Shown here in pieces: positions 16,419 to 24,702 of a DNA stretch of 32,316 bases. Both the position numbers and the translations under genes were made by a program. The notes beneath the pieces are model-generated. The model was not told the origin of the DNA. It saw only the letters and a program-made list of their open reading frames with translations, and did not search any database. The stretch comes from Oscillospiraceae bacterium (lineage in GTDB: Bacteria; Bacillota; Clostridia; Oscillospirales; Oscillospiraceae): contig SVKY01000026.1 in NCBI GenBank assembly GCA_015068235.1, positions 1-32,316 of the forward strand. Direction: 5' to 3'. Position 1 is the first letter of the stretch; every line of letters starts with the position of its first letter.

Positions 16419-17522
16419 ATGAAGCATATTATCAGAAAACCGATATTGCCGCTGATTTTGATTTGTGCGGTGCTGTTCGGGAGCTGTTTTTTGTCGTTTT
16501 ACCAAAAAAATATGCAAGAGGGCTATCGTCAGATCGATCGTCTTTATGAGGACACCCGTCTGACGTTTGAACTTCTGAATCCTACCGATGGAATGGAGCT
16601 TGAACTTTTGCCGCTGACGGCTGATCGGGTTGCCGAGCTGGAACCGATTCAACAAAGCTGCCGTGTGATGGAGTGTCCGTATCGCTTCGATGAAGAAATC
16701 GGGGGCATTCTTTACGGAACGGACAACTTTTCTCTCATGGCGGAGCATTACGGCTTGCGTGTCAAAGGGTCAGAAGTGCTCGAATTTCATTCATGGCAGG
16801 TGCTCGATTGCCTCATGGAGCGTGGAAGAATGGAAAAATTGGGGCTTTCGATTGGTGAGAGCTTTACGCTTTATCCGTTTGACGGCATTTCCAACGGCCC
16901 TGCCTTTACGATGCAGATCATCGGTACGTTTGACGATCCGAACGGAATGCTATCCGAAGGTGCAATCGTGGTTTCGGACTACGCATTTTTGTCTGCGCCG
17001 AAGGAACCGAAGCTGCTTTTTAATTCCAACATGATGTATTTTTGCTATTGCCGAGCATTTTTCTTCCGCATTGACCCGATCTACAATCGCGAGTATGAAA
17101 CGGTACAGGCGTTGGTCGAGGACACACTCAATGCTCCGCAGGATTTCAGCGTTTTTACCAATGCAAGGGCGCTTGAAGAAGCGGTAAAGCCCTTGGAGCG
17201 CAAGCTCAATTTGCAGGAAATGCTGGATTTGCCGCTTCAAATTCTGTTCAGTGCGGCGGTGGTGATCGTGGCAATTTTGCTTTCGCTGTCACTTCGAAAT
17301 GAAATTTTTTTGCACCTGATGTGGGGCGAAAAAAGGGCTAAAGTTTTCTTCAAAATGCTTTTGAGCGTACTGCCCATGTTTTTTGTTGCAGGCGCTTTGG
17401 CGTGGTGCCTGAAAAGCTTGGATTTGCGCCTGATCGGCGCGGGCGTTGCGGCTTGCGCATTGACGCTGATCGTGCCGTGCGGTAAAAATTTGGTCAGAGC
17501 CTACGGGGATAGAGAGGATTAA
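16419..17522 (+). CDS. ABC transporter permease, second of pair
   Basis: A 367-residue protein with the same layout as its neighbour but a shorter outer domain: helix 1 at about 8-25, an extracytoplasmic region to about 270, then three helices (about 273-296, 310-328 and 333-350). Sequence identity between the two permeases looks low, so they probably form a heterodimer. The start was placed at ATG 16419, which follows GGGTGG; a GTG nine bases upstream is possible but lacks a ribosome site. It ends two bases before the ATPase gene, indicating tight coupling. Confidence 0.8.
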   Translation: MKHIIRKPILPLILICAVLFGSCFLSFYQKNMQEGYRQIDRLYEDTRLTFELLNPTDGMELELLPLTADRVAELEPIQQSCRVMECPYRFDEEIGGILYGTDNFSLMAEHYGLRVKGSEVLEFHSWQVLDCLMERGRMEKLGLSIGESFTLYPFDGISNGPAFTMQIIGTFDDPNGMLSEGAIVVSDYAFLSAPKEPKLLFNSNMMYFCYCRAFFFRIDPIYNREYETVQALVEDTLNAPQDFSVFTNARALEEAVKPLERKLNLQEMLDLPLQILFSAAVVIVAILLSLSLRNEIFLHLMWGEKRAKVFFKMLLSVLPMFFVAGALAWCLKSLDLRLIGAGVAACALTLIVPCGKNLVRAYGDRED

Positions 17523-17524
17523 AT

Positions 17525-18190
17525 ATGGATCGTTTGGTGCTTGAAAATGTATATTATAAATATAAAAACGCAAAGAAAGATGTTCTTTGCGGTGTGAATG
17601 CGGTTTTCCCTGAAGGGACACTTACTGCGATCTGCGGTCGTTCGGGCGCAGGAAAAAGCACTCTTTTGTATTTGCTGTCGGGCTTGGATGTGCCAAATCA
17701 GGGACAGATTTTATACAATGGTGAGCCGCTGAAAAAATCGATGCTTGATGATTATCGCCGCACGGAGGCTGCGACGATCGCACAATCATATTTATTGTTT
17801 CCGACACGGACGGCGCTTGAAAACGTGATGTATCCCATGGAAATTGCTAAAATTCCTAAAAAAGAGGCGGAAAAAAAGGCGCAGGAATACTTGTCCGTGG
17901 TCGGCATTGATCGGGAGCTTTTTCACAGGCTGCCGAACAAGCTTTCAGGTGGCGAGCAGCAGAGAGTTGCGATTGCTCGTTGCTTAGCGGCGGATTCAAA
18001 GATTATTGCAGCCGATGAACCGACGGGCAATTTGGATGAAGAAAATGCCGACGCGGTCCTGGCGCTGTTGCAGGAGCTGGCGCACAAGCACGGAAAAACA
18101 GTGATCGTGGTCACGCACGACACGTTTTTGGCGCAGCAGTGTGACAGTCAGTACCGATTGCGCAACGGCGTTCTTGAGCTTTTGCAGTAA
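17525..18190 (+). CDS. ABC transporter ATP-binding protein, LolD/MacB type
   Basis: A 221-residue ATPase that powers the two adjacent permeases. Walker A GRSGAGKST lies at 38-46, the Q-loop in AQSYLLFP, the signature LSGGEQQRVAIARCL near 140-154, and Walker B IIAADEPTGNLDEEN near 158-172. The switch histidine is in VVTHDTF. The DEPTGNLD form and short length are characteristic of the LolD/MacB/FtsE group. GAGAGGA just inside the preceding gene serves as ribosome site. A strong terminator follows immediately. Confidence 0.95.
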   Translation: MDRLVLENVYYKYKNAKKDVLCGVNAVFPEGTLTAICGRSGAGKSTLLYLLSGLDVPNQGQILYNGEPLKKSMLDDYRRTEAATIAQSYLLFPTRTALENVMYPMEIAKIPKKEAEKKAQEYLSVVGIDRELFHRLPNKLSGGEQQRVAIARCLAADSKIIAADEPTGNLDEENADAVLALLQELAHKHGKTVIVVTHDTFLAQQCDSQYRLRNGVLELLQ

Positions 18191-18194
18191 AAAA

Positions 18195-18222
18195 CGCCTG
18201 ACACAATTTCTTGTGTCAGGCG
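18195..18222. terminator. Bidirectional intrinsic terminator
   Basis: A 12-bp stem CGCCTGACACAA/TTGTGTCAGGCG with loop TTTC. It is followed by ATAATTTTT on the plus strand and TTTTTT on the minus strand, so it ends both the ABC operon and the convergent rny gene. Confidence 0.9.
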
Positions 18223-18229
18223 ATAATTT

Positions 18230-19771
18230 TTACTTTGCGTATTCGGTAGCCTTGGTCTCTCGGATCAGATTGACCTTGATCTGACCGGGATATTCCAGCT
18301 CCGCTTCGATCTTCTTGGCAATTTCACGTGCCATCAGGACCATGTTGTCCTCGCTGACCTCCTCAGGCTTGACCATGATACGAACCTCACGACCTGCCTG
18401 GATCGCATAGGACTTATCGACACCGGGGTAAGTGCCGGTCAGCTCCTCGAGCTTCTCAAGACGGCGGATATAATTCTCAACATTTTCACGTCTTGCGCCG
18501 GGACGTGCCGCAGAAATGGCATCGGCTGCCTGAACGATGCAAGCAATGACCGTATGCGGCTCAACGTCATTATGGTGCGCCTCGATGGCATGCAGCACAT
18601 CGGCAGATTCGTGATACTTACGAGCAAGCTCAACGCCCAACTGGACATGGCTGCCCTCCATCTCGTGGTCAACGGACTTGCCCAAGTCGTGCAAAAGACC
18701 TGCACGCTTCGCCATGGTGACATCCACGCCCATCTCGCTTGCGATCAAGCCGGAAATATGAGCGACCTCGATGGAATGATTCAAAACGTTCTGACCGTAA
18801 GAGGTACGGTACTTCTGACGACCGAGCAGCTTGATCAGCTCGGGATGCAGGTTGATGATGCCGGTTTCAAACGTAGCACGTTCACCCTCCTGCTTGATCA
18901 CACGGTCAACTTCCTTACGAGACTTCTCGACCAGATCCTCGATGCGGGTCGGATGGATTCTGCCATCAGCAATGAGCTTCTCCAATGCCAAACGGGCGAT
19001 CTCACGGCGCACGGGATCAAACGAAGAGACGGTGATTGCCTCGGGCGTATCGTCGATGATCAGATCAACGCCCGTAATGGACTCCAATGTACGGATATTT
19101 CTGCCCTCACGGCCAATGATGCGACCCTTCATCTCGTCATTCGGCAGAGCGACGACGGAAACGGTAGCCTCAGCGGCATGATCGGCAGCGCAGCGCTGAA
19201 TGGCGATGGAGACGATCTCACGTGCCATACGGTCTGCATTTTCCTTGGTTTCGGCTTCAATTTCCTTGAGCTTGATGGCAGCCTCATGGCGGCAATCGTT
19301 CTCCAGGGTCTTGAGCAAATAGCTCTTGGCATCCTCCTGTGTTAAGCCGGAAATCTTCTCCAGCATTTCGAGCTGACTCTTCTTGATGAGATTGACCTCA
19401 TCCTGTGTTGCTGCAACGGCAGCCTGACGCTTGTGAAGCTCCTCTTCCTTGCGCTCGAAGGCGTCGATCTTCTTATCCAAAGATTCTTCCTTCTGCTGCA
19501 GGCGGCGCTCCTGCTTCTGCAGGTCGCTTCTGCGCTCTTTGACTTCCTTTTCGTATTCTGTACGGTTTTTATGAATCTCTTCCTTTGCCTCAAGGAGCAT
19601 CTCACGCTTCTTGCCTTCGCCACTCTTGATGGCGTCGTTGATGATGCGGGTTGCTTCAGCCTCCGCACTGGAGATCTCACGTTCAGCGATCTTCTTGCGG
19701 TACATGATGCCGAGGAAGAAGAAAACTACGGCTGCAACGGCTACGATAATAGCCCAAATATACCATGCCAT
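18230..19771 (-). CDS. rny: Ribonuclease Y
   Basis: A membrane-anchored endoribonuclease that starts mRNA decay in many Gram-positives. The 513 residues show one N-terminal helix (about 4-22), a long charged coiled coil (about 25-190), a KH RNA-binding domain with [15 protein letters not shown] (217-231) and an HD nuclease domain with His361-Asp362 in [10 protein letters not shown]. The start is ATG 19771, giving MAWYIW. The nearest strong ribosome site (AGGAGG) lies 15 bases upstream, which is unusually far; a weaker AAGGA abuts the ATG. The open frame extends to 19939 but runs through the leader. It has a strong promoter and a leader of about 120 bases. Confidence 0.95.
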   Translation of the reverse strand: MAWYIWAIIVAVAAVVFFFLGIMYRKKIAEREISSAEAEATRIINDAIKSGEGKKREMLLEAKEEIHKNRTEYEKEVKERRSDLQKQERRLQQKEESLDKKIDAFERKEEELHKRQAAVAATQDEVNLIKKSQLEMLEKISGLTQEDAKSYLLKTLENDCRHEAAIKLKEIEAETKENADRMAREIVSIAIQRCAADHAAEATVSVVALPNDEMKGRIIGREGRNIRTLESITGVDLIIDDTPEAITVSSFDPVRREIARLALEKLIADGRIHPTRIEDLVEKSRKEVDRVIKQEGERATFETGIINLHPELIKLLGRQKYRTSYGQNVLNHSIEVAHISGLIASEMGVDVTMAKRAGLLHDLGKSVDHEMEGSHVQLGVELARKYHESADVLHAIEAHHNDVEPHTVIACIVQAADAISAARPGARRENVENYIRRLEKLEELTGTYPGVDKSYAIQAGREVRIMVKPEEVSEDNMVLMAREIAKKIEAELEYPGQIKVNLIRETKATEYAK

Positions 19772-19898
19772 ATCCTTACGAATACACCTCCTAATCAAAA
19801 TTTGGGTTCTGCGAGGGCGAAAATTACACGCCCAAAGATAAAGCAACGTCTGTCTGCGCCACCCCTTGCGCAGAAAAGACCATACTAATCCACCGTTT

Positions 19899-19927
19899 AT
19901 TGTACTGTCTATCTCGACGATTGTCAA
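19899..19927 (-). promoter_or_regulatory. rny promoter
   Basis: Minus strand: perfect TTGACA (19927-19922), a 17-base spacer, TACAAT (19904-19899). The resulting leader (about 120 bases) can form CTGCGC/GCGCAG and GGGCG/CGCCC hairpins before the start codon. Confidence 0.8.
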
Positions 19928-19987
19928 GAATTTTTTCAAAATTATGTAAATCTTTGAAAAGAATCCTGCCGTCCCGGTGCGAAAAAT

Positions 19988-20011
19988 ACCGCCTGCGGCA
20001 AAGCAAGCGGT
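19988..20011. terminator. Probable terminator of the XRE gene
   Basis: ACCGC-CT-GC pairs with GC-AA-GCGGT around a short loop. On the minus strand it is followed by ATTTTT. It lies just after the stop of the XRE gene. Confidence 0.5.
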
Positions 20012-20015
20012 TGTT

Positions 20016-20234
20016 TTATTTCTTTGGATATGGCGCAGTGTGGTCGGTCAGGCAGAGTAGATAGTCCACGCTGGTATGATACAGCTGTGCCAGCTTGACG
20101 GCATACTCTAACGGCAAGGCACGCTCTGCCCTCTCATATTTGGAATAAAGCGATTGATCGCAATGCAGATACTCGGCAATTTGCGCCTGTGTCATATCTC
20201 GATCCTCACGCATGTCCCGGATCCGAAGCTTCAT
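20016..20234 (-). CDS. XRE-family transcriptional regulator
   Basis: A 72-residue protein that is essentially a single Cro/C1-type helix-turn-helix domain. The pattern is [19 protein letters not shown] (helices 1-2), then [35 protein letters not shown], with a short charged tail. Proteins of this size normally bind DNA as dimers and repress their own and an adjacent promoter. The ATG follows GGGTGA. It diverges from the 61-residue gene at 20325, and the 90-base gap between them carries repeated AGGACA motifs, its likely operators. Confidence 0.9.
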   Translation of the reverse strand: MKLRIRDMREDRDMTQAQIAEYLHCDQSLYSKYERAERALPLEYAVKLAQLYHTSVDYLLCLTDHTAPYPKK

Positions 20235-20260
20235 GTTTTATCACCCGAAAATATTTTAAC

Positions 20261-20307
20261 TTAGGACAAATAGGACTATTGACTTTTTGGACAATATGTC
20301 CTAAAAT
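20261..20307 (+). promoter_or_regulatory. Divergent promoter with AGGACA operators
   Basis: TTGACT (20279-20284), a 17-base spacer and TAAAAT (20302-20307) form a good promoter for the 61-residue gene. The spacer contains the palindrome GGACA-ATA-TGTCC (20289-20301). TTAGGACA (20261-20268) and a second AGGACT (20272-20277) lie just upstream. The layout suggests an on/off operator for the XRE protein. Confidence 0.65.
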
Positions 20308-20324
20308 ATTTTTGAGGTGATAAT

Positions 20325-20510
20325 ATGCCAGACTACAGATCGCAGTATTACAAACTATTCCGTGCAATGGAAAAAGCAATTTCAATTCTAATAGATGCAC
20401 AATGCAGTGCAGAAGAAGCTATCATTTCGGAAGATGAAGAAAATATTATTGTGATTACCGAAGCAATGACCCAAGGGATTGTTTCTGACGACAATGAATT
20501 GAGTCTATGA
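20325..20510 (+). CDS. Small acidic protein divergent from XRE regulator
   Basis: A 61-residue protein of unknown function. The first half, MPDYRSQYYKLFRAMEKAIS with ILIDAQCSAEEAI, looks like an amphipathic helix with heptad spacing. The second half is strongly acidic. GAGGTGAT sits close before the ATG, and a well-formed promoter drives it. From memory, similar short proteins beginning like DYKxMYxxLF lie divergent to XRE genes in many Clostridia; I cannot verify homology. It could be an antirepressor-like partner, a small toxin or a regulator cofactor; none of these is shown by the sequence. Confidence 0.7.
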   Translation: MPDYRSQYYKLFRAMEKAISILIDAQCSAEEAIISEDEENIIVITEAMTQGIVSDDNELSL

Positions 20511-20525
20511 ATCCCAAAATGCAGC

Positions 20526-20553
20526 TTGTATTTTCTGCAAAAAGCGCTATAAT
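20526..20553 (+). promoter_or_regulatory. Promoter of the DUF2079 gene
   Basis: TTGTAT (20526-20531), a 16-base spacer and a perfect TATAAT (20548-20553), about 50 bases before the gene start. Confidence 0.6.
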
Positions 20554-20603
20554 GAGAAGCAACATGGATTTTTCGTTTCCGAGAGAAGAAAGGTTCGAAA
20601 GAA

Positions 20604-22424
20604 ATGAAGCTTTTGAAAAAATTTTATCCCCTGAATATGGGTGATGCGATTCGCCGTGTGCTGCTTGCGTGGATGCTTGCCGCAACGGTGGAATTTTTCC
20701 TTTTGCCAAGCGCTCTGCGCAGCTTAGACGGCGTTTTGGGCTTAGCGGAAATGTCCCTTGTGCGTGTGGTGCTTCTCACTGCGGCAGGCGGTGCGCTTTT
20801 GCAGGCATTCAGGCTCGATGCAAAACTTGAGCGGTGGTTGACGGTCGGGGTTTTTGCCCTATTTGCGGCGTCGTGCTTGATCGCCTCGTTTTCATGGGGC
20901 TTTCTTGCGGTGTGCATGATCGTGCTTGCGATTTTAGTGGTTTATGCTGTATTCGGTGCTGCGCCGGAGTGTGCGCCAAAAATTGCACCGAAGGGGAAAA
21001 AGCGCTGGCATGTTGTCACTTTCATCATGGCGGCTGTGTTTTTTGCCTTTGTGAGTGCATGGACCGTTTGCAGACTCTACAGCTTCGTCAATTCTACCTA
21101 TGATTTCGGCATTTTTGCCCAAATGTTCCACAGCATGAAATCCGCGGGTGCACCGATGACGACCCTGGAGCGCAGCAAGATGCTTTCACATTTTCATGTA
21201 CATATGTCCCCGATCTACTATCTGATGCTGCCGTTTTATTGGCTGTTTCCGAGCCCTGCGACGCTGCAAATTTTGCAGGCGGCAATTTTGGCATCGGCGG
21301 TCATTCCGCTGTGGAAGCTCGGTCGGTTGCACGGCTTGGGTGAGCCGATCCGAGTTCTTTTGTGCGCCGTTTTGCTCGTTTTTCCTGCATTCAGCGGCGG
21401 CGTGAGCTATGATTTGCACGAAAATTGCTTCCTGACACCACTGATTTTGTGGCTGTTTTATGCCATCGATGCCAAAAATATAAAGCTTACGGCGGTCTTT
21501 GCTCTCCTGACGCTCATGGTCAAGGAGGATGCGGCGGTTTATGTCGCCGTGATCGCTCTGTGGCTGTTTTTGGCAAAAAAAGAGCAGCGCTATACCGCCC
21601 TTGCGCTTTTAGTCGGTTCGCTGATCTGGTTTTTTGCGGTCACTGCCTATCTGCAGAATGTCGGTGACGGCGTGATGAGCTATCGCTACGAAAACTATAT
21701 GTACGACGGCTCAAGTTCTCTGATGACGGTAATCAAGGCAGTCATTTTGTGCCCGATGAAGGCGCTTTTTGAAGCCTTTGAGCCACAAAAGCTCAACTTC
21801 ATCCTGCAAACTATGCTGCCCTTGGCATTTTTGCCGTTGATCACAAGAAAATACAGCCGATTTTTGCTCCTGATCCCCTATTTTTTGGTCAATCTTATGT
21901 CGGATTACACCTATCAGCACAGCATATTTTTCCAATATTGCTACGGACCGCTTGCCTGCCTGATGTACCTGACGGTGGTCAATGCGGCAGATCTTCCGAA
22001 AAAAAGCTTGCAGGTCATACCTCTGTGTGCGGCGCTGATTCTCGGCATGGGCTTTTTTCATGAAACAGTATTGCCCGTTGCCGAGCGTTCGATCGAGCGG
22101 TATGAAAAAAATCAGGCGCATTACGACGAAATTCGCACAGCCCTTGAGGTCGTGCCCGAGGGCGCATCCGTCACGGCGACTGCTTTTTATACGCCGCATT
22201 TGGCGCAGCGTGAAATTTTGTATGATGTCCTGCATTGCACGAGCGAACAGCTTTTCAGCACGGATTATGTTGTTTTGCAGATCAATGCAAGAAATGAATA
22301 TGCGTCCTACAATTCCTCGCCCGATATATATGACGGTTATGAAAATCTAACCAAGCTTCTCGAAGCCCGTGGCTATACGCTATTTTACGAGTTAGAGGAT
22401 GTTTTTACGATATATCAACGCTGA
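20604..22424 (+). CDS. DUF2079 polytopic membrane protein
   Basis: A 606-residue membrane protein with about 11-13 hydrophobic helices and a soluble C-terminal tail (about residues 500-606). It matches the DUF2079 pattern: YDFGIFAQMFHS after the early helices, then SHFHVHMSPIYYLMLPFYWLFP, then YDLHENCFLTP and LMVKEDAAVYVA. The Asp near the first outer loop and the KED motif resemble the metal and substrate sites of GT-C glycosyltransferases, so a lipid-linked sugar transfer role is plausible but unproved. AGAAAGG precedes the ATG at 20604 at slightly long spacing. It is transcribed alone. Confidence 0.85.
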   Translation: MKLLKKFYPLNMGDAIRRVLLAWMLAATVEFFLLPSALRSLDGVLGLAEMSLVRVVLLTAAGGALLQAFRLDAKLERWLTVGVFALFAASCLIASFSWGFLAVCMIVLAILVVYAVFGAAPECAPKIAPKGKKRWHVVTFIMAAVFFAFVSAWTVCRLYSFVNSTYDFGIFAQMFHSMKSAGAPMTTLERSKMLSHFHVHMSPIYYLMLPFYWLFPSPATLQILQAAILASAVIPLWKLGRLHGLGEPIRVLLCAVLLVFPAFSGGVSYDLHENCFLTPLILWLFYAIDAKNIKLTAVFALLTLMVKEDAAVYVAVIALWLFLAKKEQRYTALALLVGSLIWFFAVTAYLQNVGDGVMSYRYENYMYDGSSSLMTVIKAVILCPMKALFEAFEPQKLNFILQTMLPLAFLPLITRKYSRFLLLIPYFLVNLMSDYTYQHSIFFQYCYGPLACLMYLTVVNAADLPKKSLQVIPLCAALILGMGFFHETVLPVAERSIERYEKNQAHYDEIRTALEVVPEGASVTATAFYTPHLAQREILYDVLHCTSEQLFSTDYVVLQINARNEYASYNSSPDIYDGYENLTKLLEARGYTLFYELEDVFTIYQR

Positions 22425-22428
22425 AAAA

Positions 22429-22459
22429 ATCCCCACAAAAGCATAGCTTTCGTGGGGAT
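22429..22459. terminator. Terminator of cyuA
   Basis: ATCCCCAC-A-AAAGC pairs with GCTTT-C-GTGGGGAT (13 pairs, one mismatch). On the minus strand it is followed by TTTTTT, so it mainly ends cyuA. The plus-strand T-run is weak. Confidence 0.8.
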
Positions 22460-22471
22460 CATTCAATTTGG

Positions 22472-23755
22472 TCACACGCACTTTTCGTCCTGCATGATGC
22501 GCAAAATGGTGCGATCGGTTTGGCGCATGCCATCCTGCGCAAGCAAGCCGACATTGGCGATTGTGTCATCGACGGAATCGGCAACAATGCCCTCACCGCT
22601 TCTGAATTCCTTGTGGTGCAGGTACATTTGATAGCCCAAAATGCCTGCATCGACAGCGGCGGCAATTTTTGCGGCGCAGGACGGCTTCGCACCGTCGCAG
22701 ATCGTACCCGATAAAATGGCGACGGCATTGACCACGGTATGCGCAACGGCGGAAAATCCACCGCCGAGCAGATAGCAAATACCCGCACCGGCGCCGACCC
22801 CTGCCGAAATGGCACCACAATAGGCAGAAAGTCTGCCGATACCGCTTTTTTGGTGAACGGTGATGAGATCGGAGACAATGAGTGCTCGTAAAAGCTGCTC
22901 ATGGCTTGCACCGATGTGCTTGGCGTAAACGACCACGGGCATGCAGGCGGTAATGCCCTGATTGCCCGAACCTGAGAGAATCACGACCGGCATTTCGCAG
23001 CCGCTCATTCTCGCATCGGAGCCGGCTGCGGCATAGGCTTTGGCAGCCTGCTTGACATCGTTGGGATAATCATCGAGCAAAATTCTACCGATCTGAGCGC
23101 CCCATTTGCCCGTTAAGCCCTCTTCAGAAATCGCACTGTTGCACTCGATCTGCCGCTCTAACAAAGAACGGATTGGCTCCAGTGTCACTGTGTCGGCAAA
23201 ACGAATGATATTTTCCACGTTCAAGCAGCTTTTGTCCGTCAGCTTTTCCTCCGATGCCTCCACGATGGGCATTTCCAGAAGAACATTACCATCCTTGGAC
23301 AGGTGGACAACATTTGTATGATGGTTCGTGATACGCACACGTGCCTGATGCTTGCCTGCATAGGCGGTCAGGTCGATATCGAGCTTGCAATTCGAGGCGC
23401 TGCAAGTAATATCGATGTGCACCTTGTCCAAAAAATCGGTGATCAGAGCTTGCTCATGCTCCATCAGTTCGGAGATAACCTGTAACTCCTTGGACGAATC
23501 GCCTGCGACCATGCCGGCGGCAATGGCAGGGCGAATGCCCTTTCTGCCGTTCGTGTTGGGTACGACAACGCTTTTTACGTTTTTGATGATATTTCCGCTC
23601 AAGGCGGCTTCGATACGCTCGGGCATACAGCCTAATAATTCCCTGAGCTTCGCCGCACAATAGGCAATGGCGATCGGCTCGGTGCAGCCTGTCGCAGGCA
23701 CCAGCTCCTCTTGCAGTATGGCAATGTAATTTTGAATGACGCTTTGTTCCAACAT
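22472..23755 (-). CDS. cyuA: L-cysteine desulfidase (UPF0597 family)
   Basis: Breaks L-cysteine into pyruvate, ammonia and sulfide using an oxygen-sensitive 4Fe-4S cluster. The 427 residues match the CyuA/CdsB (YhaM) family. Cys24 in ATGCTEP corresponds to the proposed base Cys25 of the Methanocaldococcus enzyme. Cys313 (AYCGAISAG), Cys353 and Cys360 (CDGAKPSC) match the spacing of its three cluster cysteines. SGSGNQG (about 261-267) is another hallmark. The product may feed pyruvate or detoxify cysteine and releases hydrogen sulfide. No transporter gene is adjacent, unlike the enterobacterial cyuPA pair. It is transcribed alone. Confidence 0.93.
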   Translation of the reverse strand: MLEQSVIQNYIAILQEELVPATGCTEPIAIAYCAAKLRELLGCMPERIEAALSGNIIKNVKSVVVPNTNGRKGIRPAIAAGMVAGDSSKELQVISELMEHEQALITDFLDKVHIDITCSASNCKLDIDLTAYAGKHQARVRITNHHTNVVHLSKDGNVLLEMPIVEASEEKLTDKSCLNVENIIRFADTVTLEPIRSLLERQIECNSAISEEGLTGKWGAQIGRILLDDYPNDVKQAAKAYAAAGSDARMSGCEMPVVILSGSGNQGITACMPVVVYAKHIGASHEQLLRALIVSDLITVHQKSGIGRLSAYCGAISAGVGAGAGICYLLGGGFSAVAHTVVNAVAILSGTICDGAKPSCAAKIAAAVDAGILGYQMYLHHKEFRSGEGIVADSVDDTIANVGLLAQDGMRQTDRTILRIMQDEKCV

Positions 23756-23784
23756 AATCCTGCCTCATTTCATGTGATAAATTT

Positions 23785-23812
23785 ATTATACCAAAAAATA
23801 GCGCCTTTGCAA
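23785..23812 (-). promoter_or_regulatory. cyuA promoter
   Basis: Minus strand: TTGCAA (23812-23807), a 16-base spacer, perfect TATAAT (23790-23785), about 30 bases before the start codon. Confidence 0.6.
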
Positions 23813-23831
23813 GGAATTTCTGTGCCAAAAC

Positions 23832-23860
23832 TTGACAACTCAAAAAGAAAAAAGTAGAAT
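23832..23860 (+). promoter_or_regulatory. Strong promoter without an adjacent gene
   Basis: Perfect TTGACA (23832-23837), a 17-base spacer and TAGAAT (23855-23860) on the plus strand. Both flanking genes are on the minus strand, so this promoter points at no annotated gene. Confidence 0.65.
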
Positions 23861-23866
23861 AATACT

Positions 23867-23948
23867 ACCCGATCCATCGGAATACGGCGATGATTTTAAT
23901 TCTTGATGCGCAAAAAAGCTGCCCCACACGAGATGGGGCAGCTTTTTT
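23867..23948 (+). ncRNA. Candidate small RNA, about 80 nt
   Basis: The segment starts seven bases after the TAGAAT box and ends in a perfect intrinsic terminator (23912-23948), a 9-bp GC-rich stem plus A/T pairs followed by TTTTTT. It contains a solo end of the MITE-like family (23870-23884). A short frame from ATG 23890 exists but lacks a convincing ribosome site and runs into the terminator. Without expression data this is a prediction only. Confidence 0.45.
23912..23948. terminator. Bidirectional intrinsic terminator
   Basis: AAAAAAGCTGCCCCA and TGGGGCAGCTTTTTT pair perfectly, giving a T6 run on either strand. On the minus strand it ends the SPFH-zinc ribbon-TPM operon; on the plus strand it would end the candidate small RNA. 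Confidence 0.9.
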
Positions 23949-23958
23949 ATTTGGGAGA

Positions 23959-24690
23959 TCAGCCGCTTCTGCCACGGTTGCCACCGGAGGTGGTTCGTGT
24001 GCCGCCGCTTGAAGAATTGTTTTTCGGTTTGGCGGTTCGGGTGATATTGCGATAGAGGTACAAATCTCTGTCCTGCGTCAAAACCATGCTGTTTCGGCGG
24101 ACATAGTTAGACGCCTGCGGCTGCATACGCACACTCTTGAGCTGCCCCTTTAGAGTCGCCATCGGGATCAAAAGCGCCAAAACTGCGCCAATAATGATCG
24201 AAATCAGGATTGTTCCGACGGAGATAGCGCTATAGTCGGCTACGATCTTCTCAGCTTCATCGGCAAAGGCGGTAAATGCGCCGTTAAAATTGCCGCTGTA
24301 GAACGACGGCCTGAACGCTGCATCCAGATCATCCATGGCAGGATCGTCAAAAATATCGTTACCGTCACCGAAAACAACATAGCCGTAACGAGGCGTTTCC
24401 GCCGCTAAGCAGACGAAAATGATACCGTCTTCGGCATAGTTCCCGTCCTCGTAAAAATCCTCGGCATGCTCCAAAATATCCGAATGCGTTAGTGCATCGG
24501 TTGTTGCGATGACCACGTCAAAATCCTGCTCGCTTGAAATTCTTGCAAGCTTTTCACGCAGAGTTTTTTCCTGCGTATCGGTCAAAAGATCCGCATCATC
24601 GACCAAAAGGTCGTTATCTGCCGCCCGCACACAAAAAATCAGTGCAAGGCAGAGCGTCAGTGCCAAAAGGATCGAAATTAGTCGTTTCAT
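23959..24690 (-). CDS. TPM-domain protein (YdjH-like)
   Basis: A 243-residue exported or membrane protein. The signal peptide is about residues 1-23. The TPM domain (about 28-150) has the typical LVDDADLLTDTQEKTLREKL start, the DFDVVIATTDAL strand and DGIIFVCLA. A membrane helix follows (about 157-178). The cytoplasmic tail ends in a Ser/Gly/Arg-rich run. TPM proteins include acid phosphatases and protein-quality factors; the Bacillus YdjH protein in the pspA operon is the likeliest relative by context. AAGGAGGTG precedes the ATG, 12 bases after the upstream gene. It is the last gene of a three-gene operon. Confidence 0.85.
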   Translation of the reverse strand: MKRLISILLALTLCLALIFCVRAADNDLLVDDADLLTDTQEKTLREKLARISSEQDFDVVIATTDALTHSDILEHAEDFYEDGNYAEDGIIFVCLAAETPRYGYVVFGDGNDIFDDPAMDDLDAAFRPSFYSGNFNGAFTAFADEAEKIVADYSAISVGTILISIIIGAVLALLIPMATLKGQLKSVRMQPQASNYVRRNSMVLTQDRDLYLYRNITRTAKPKNNSSSGGTRTTSGGNRGRSG

Positions 24691-24702
24691 CTCGGCACCT
24701 CC

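Noticed and set aside
20016-20510. Classical type II toxin-antitoxin pair
   Set aside because: The genes are divergent, not an overlapping operon, and the small protein has no known toxin motif; kept as an uncharacterised regulator/small-protein module instead.
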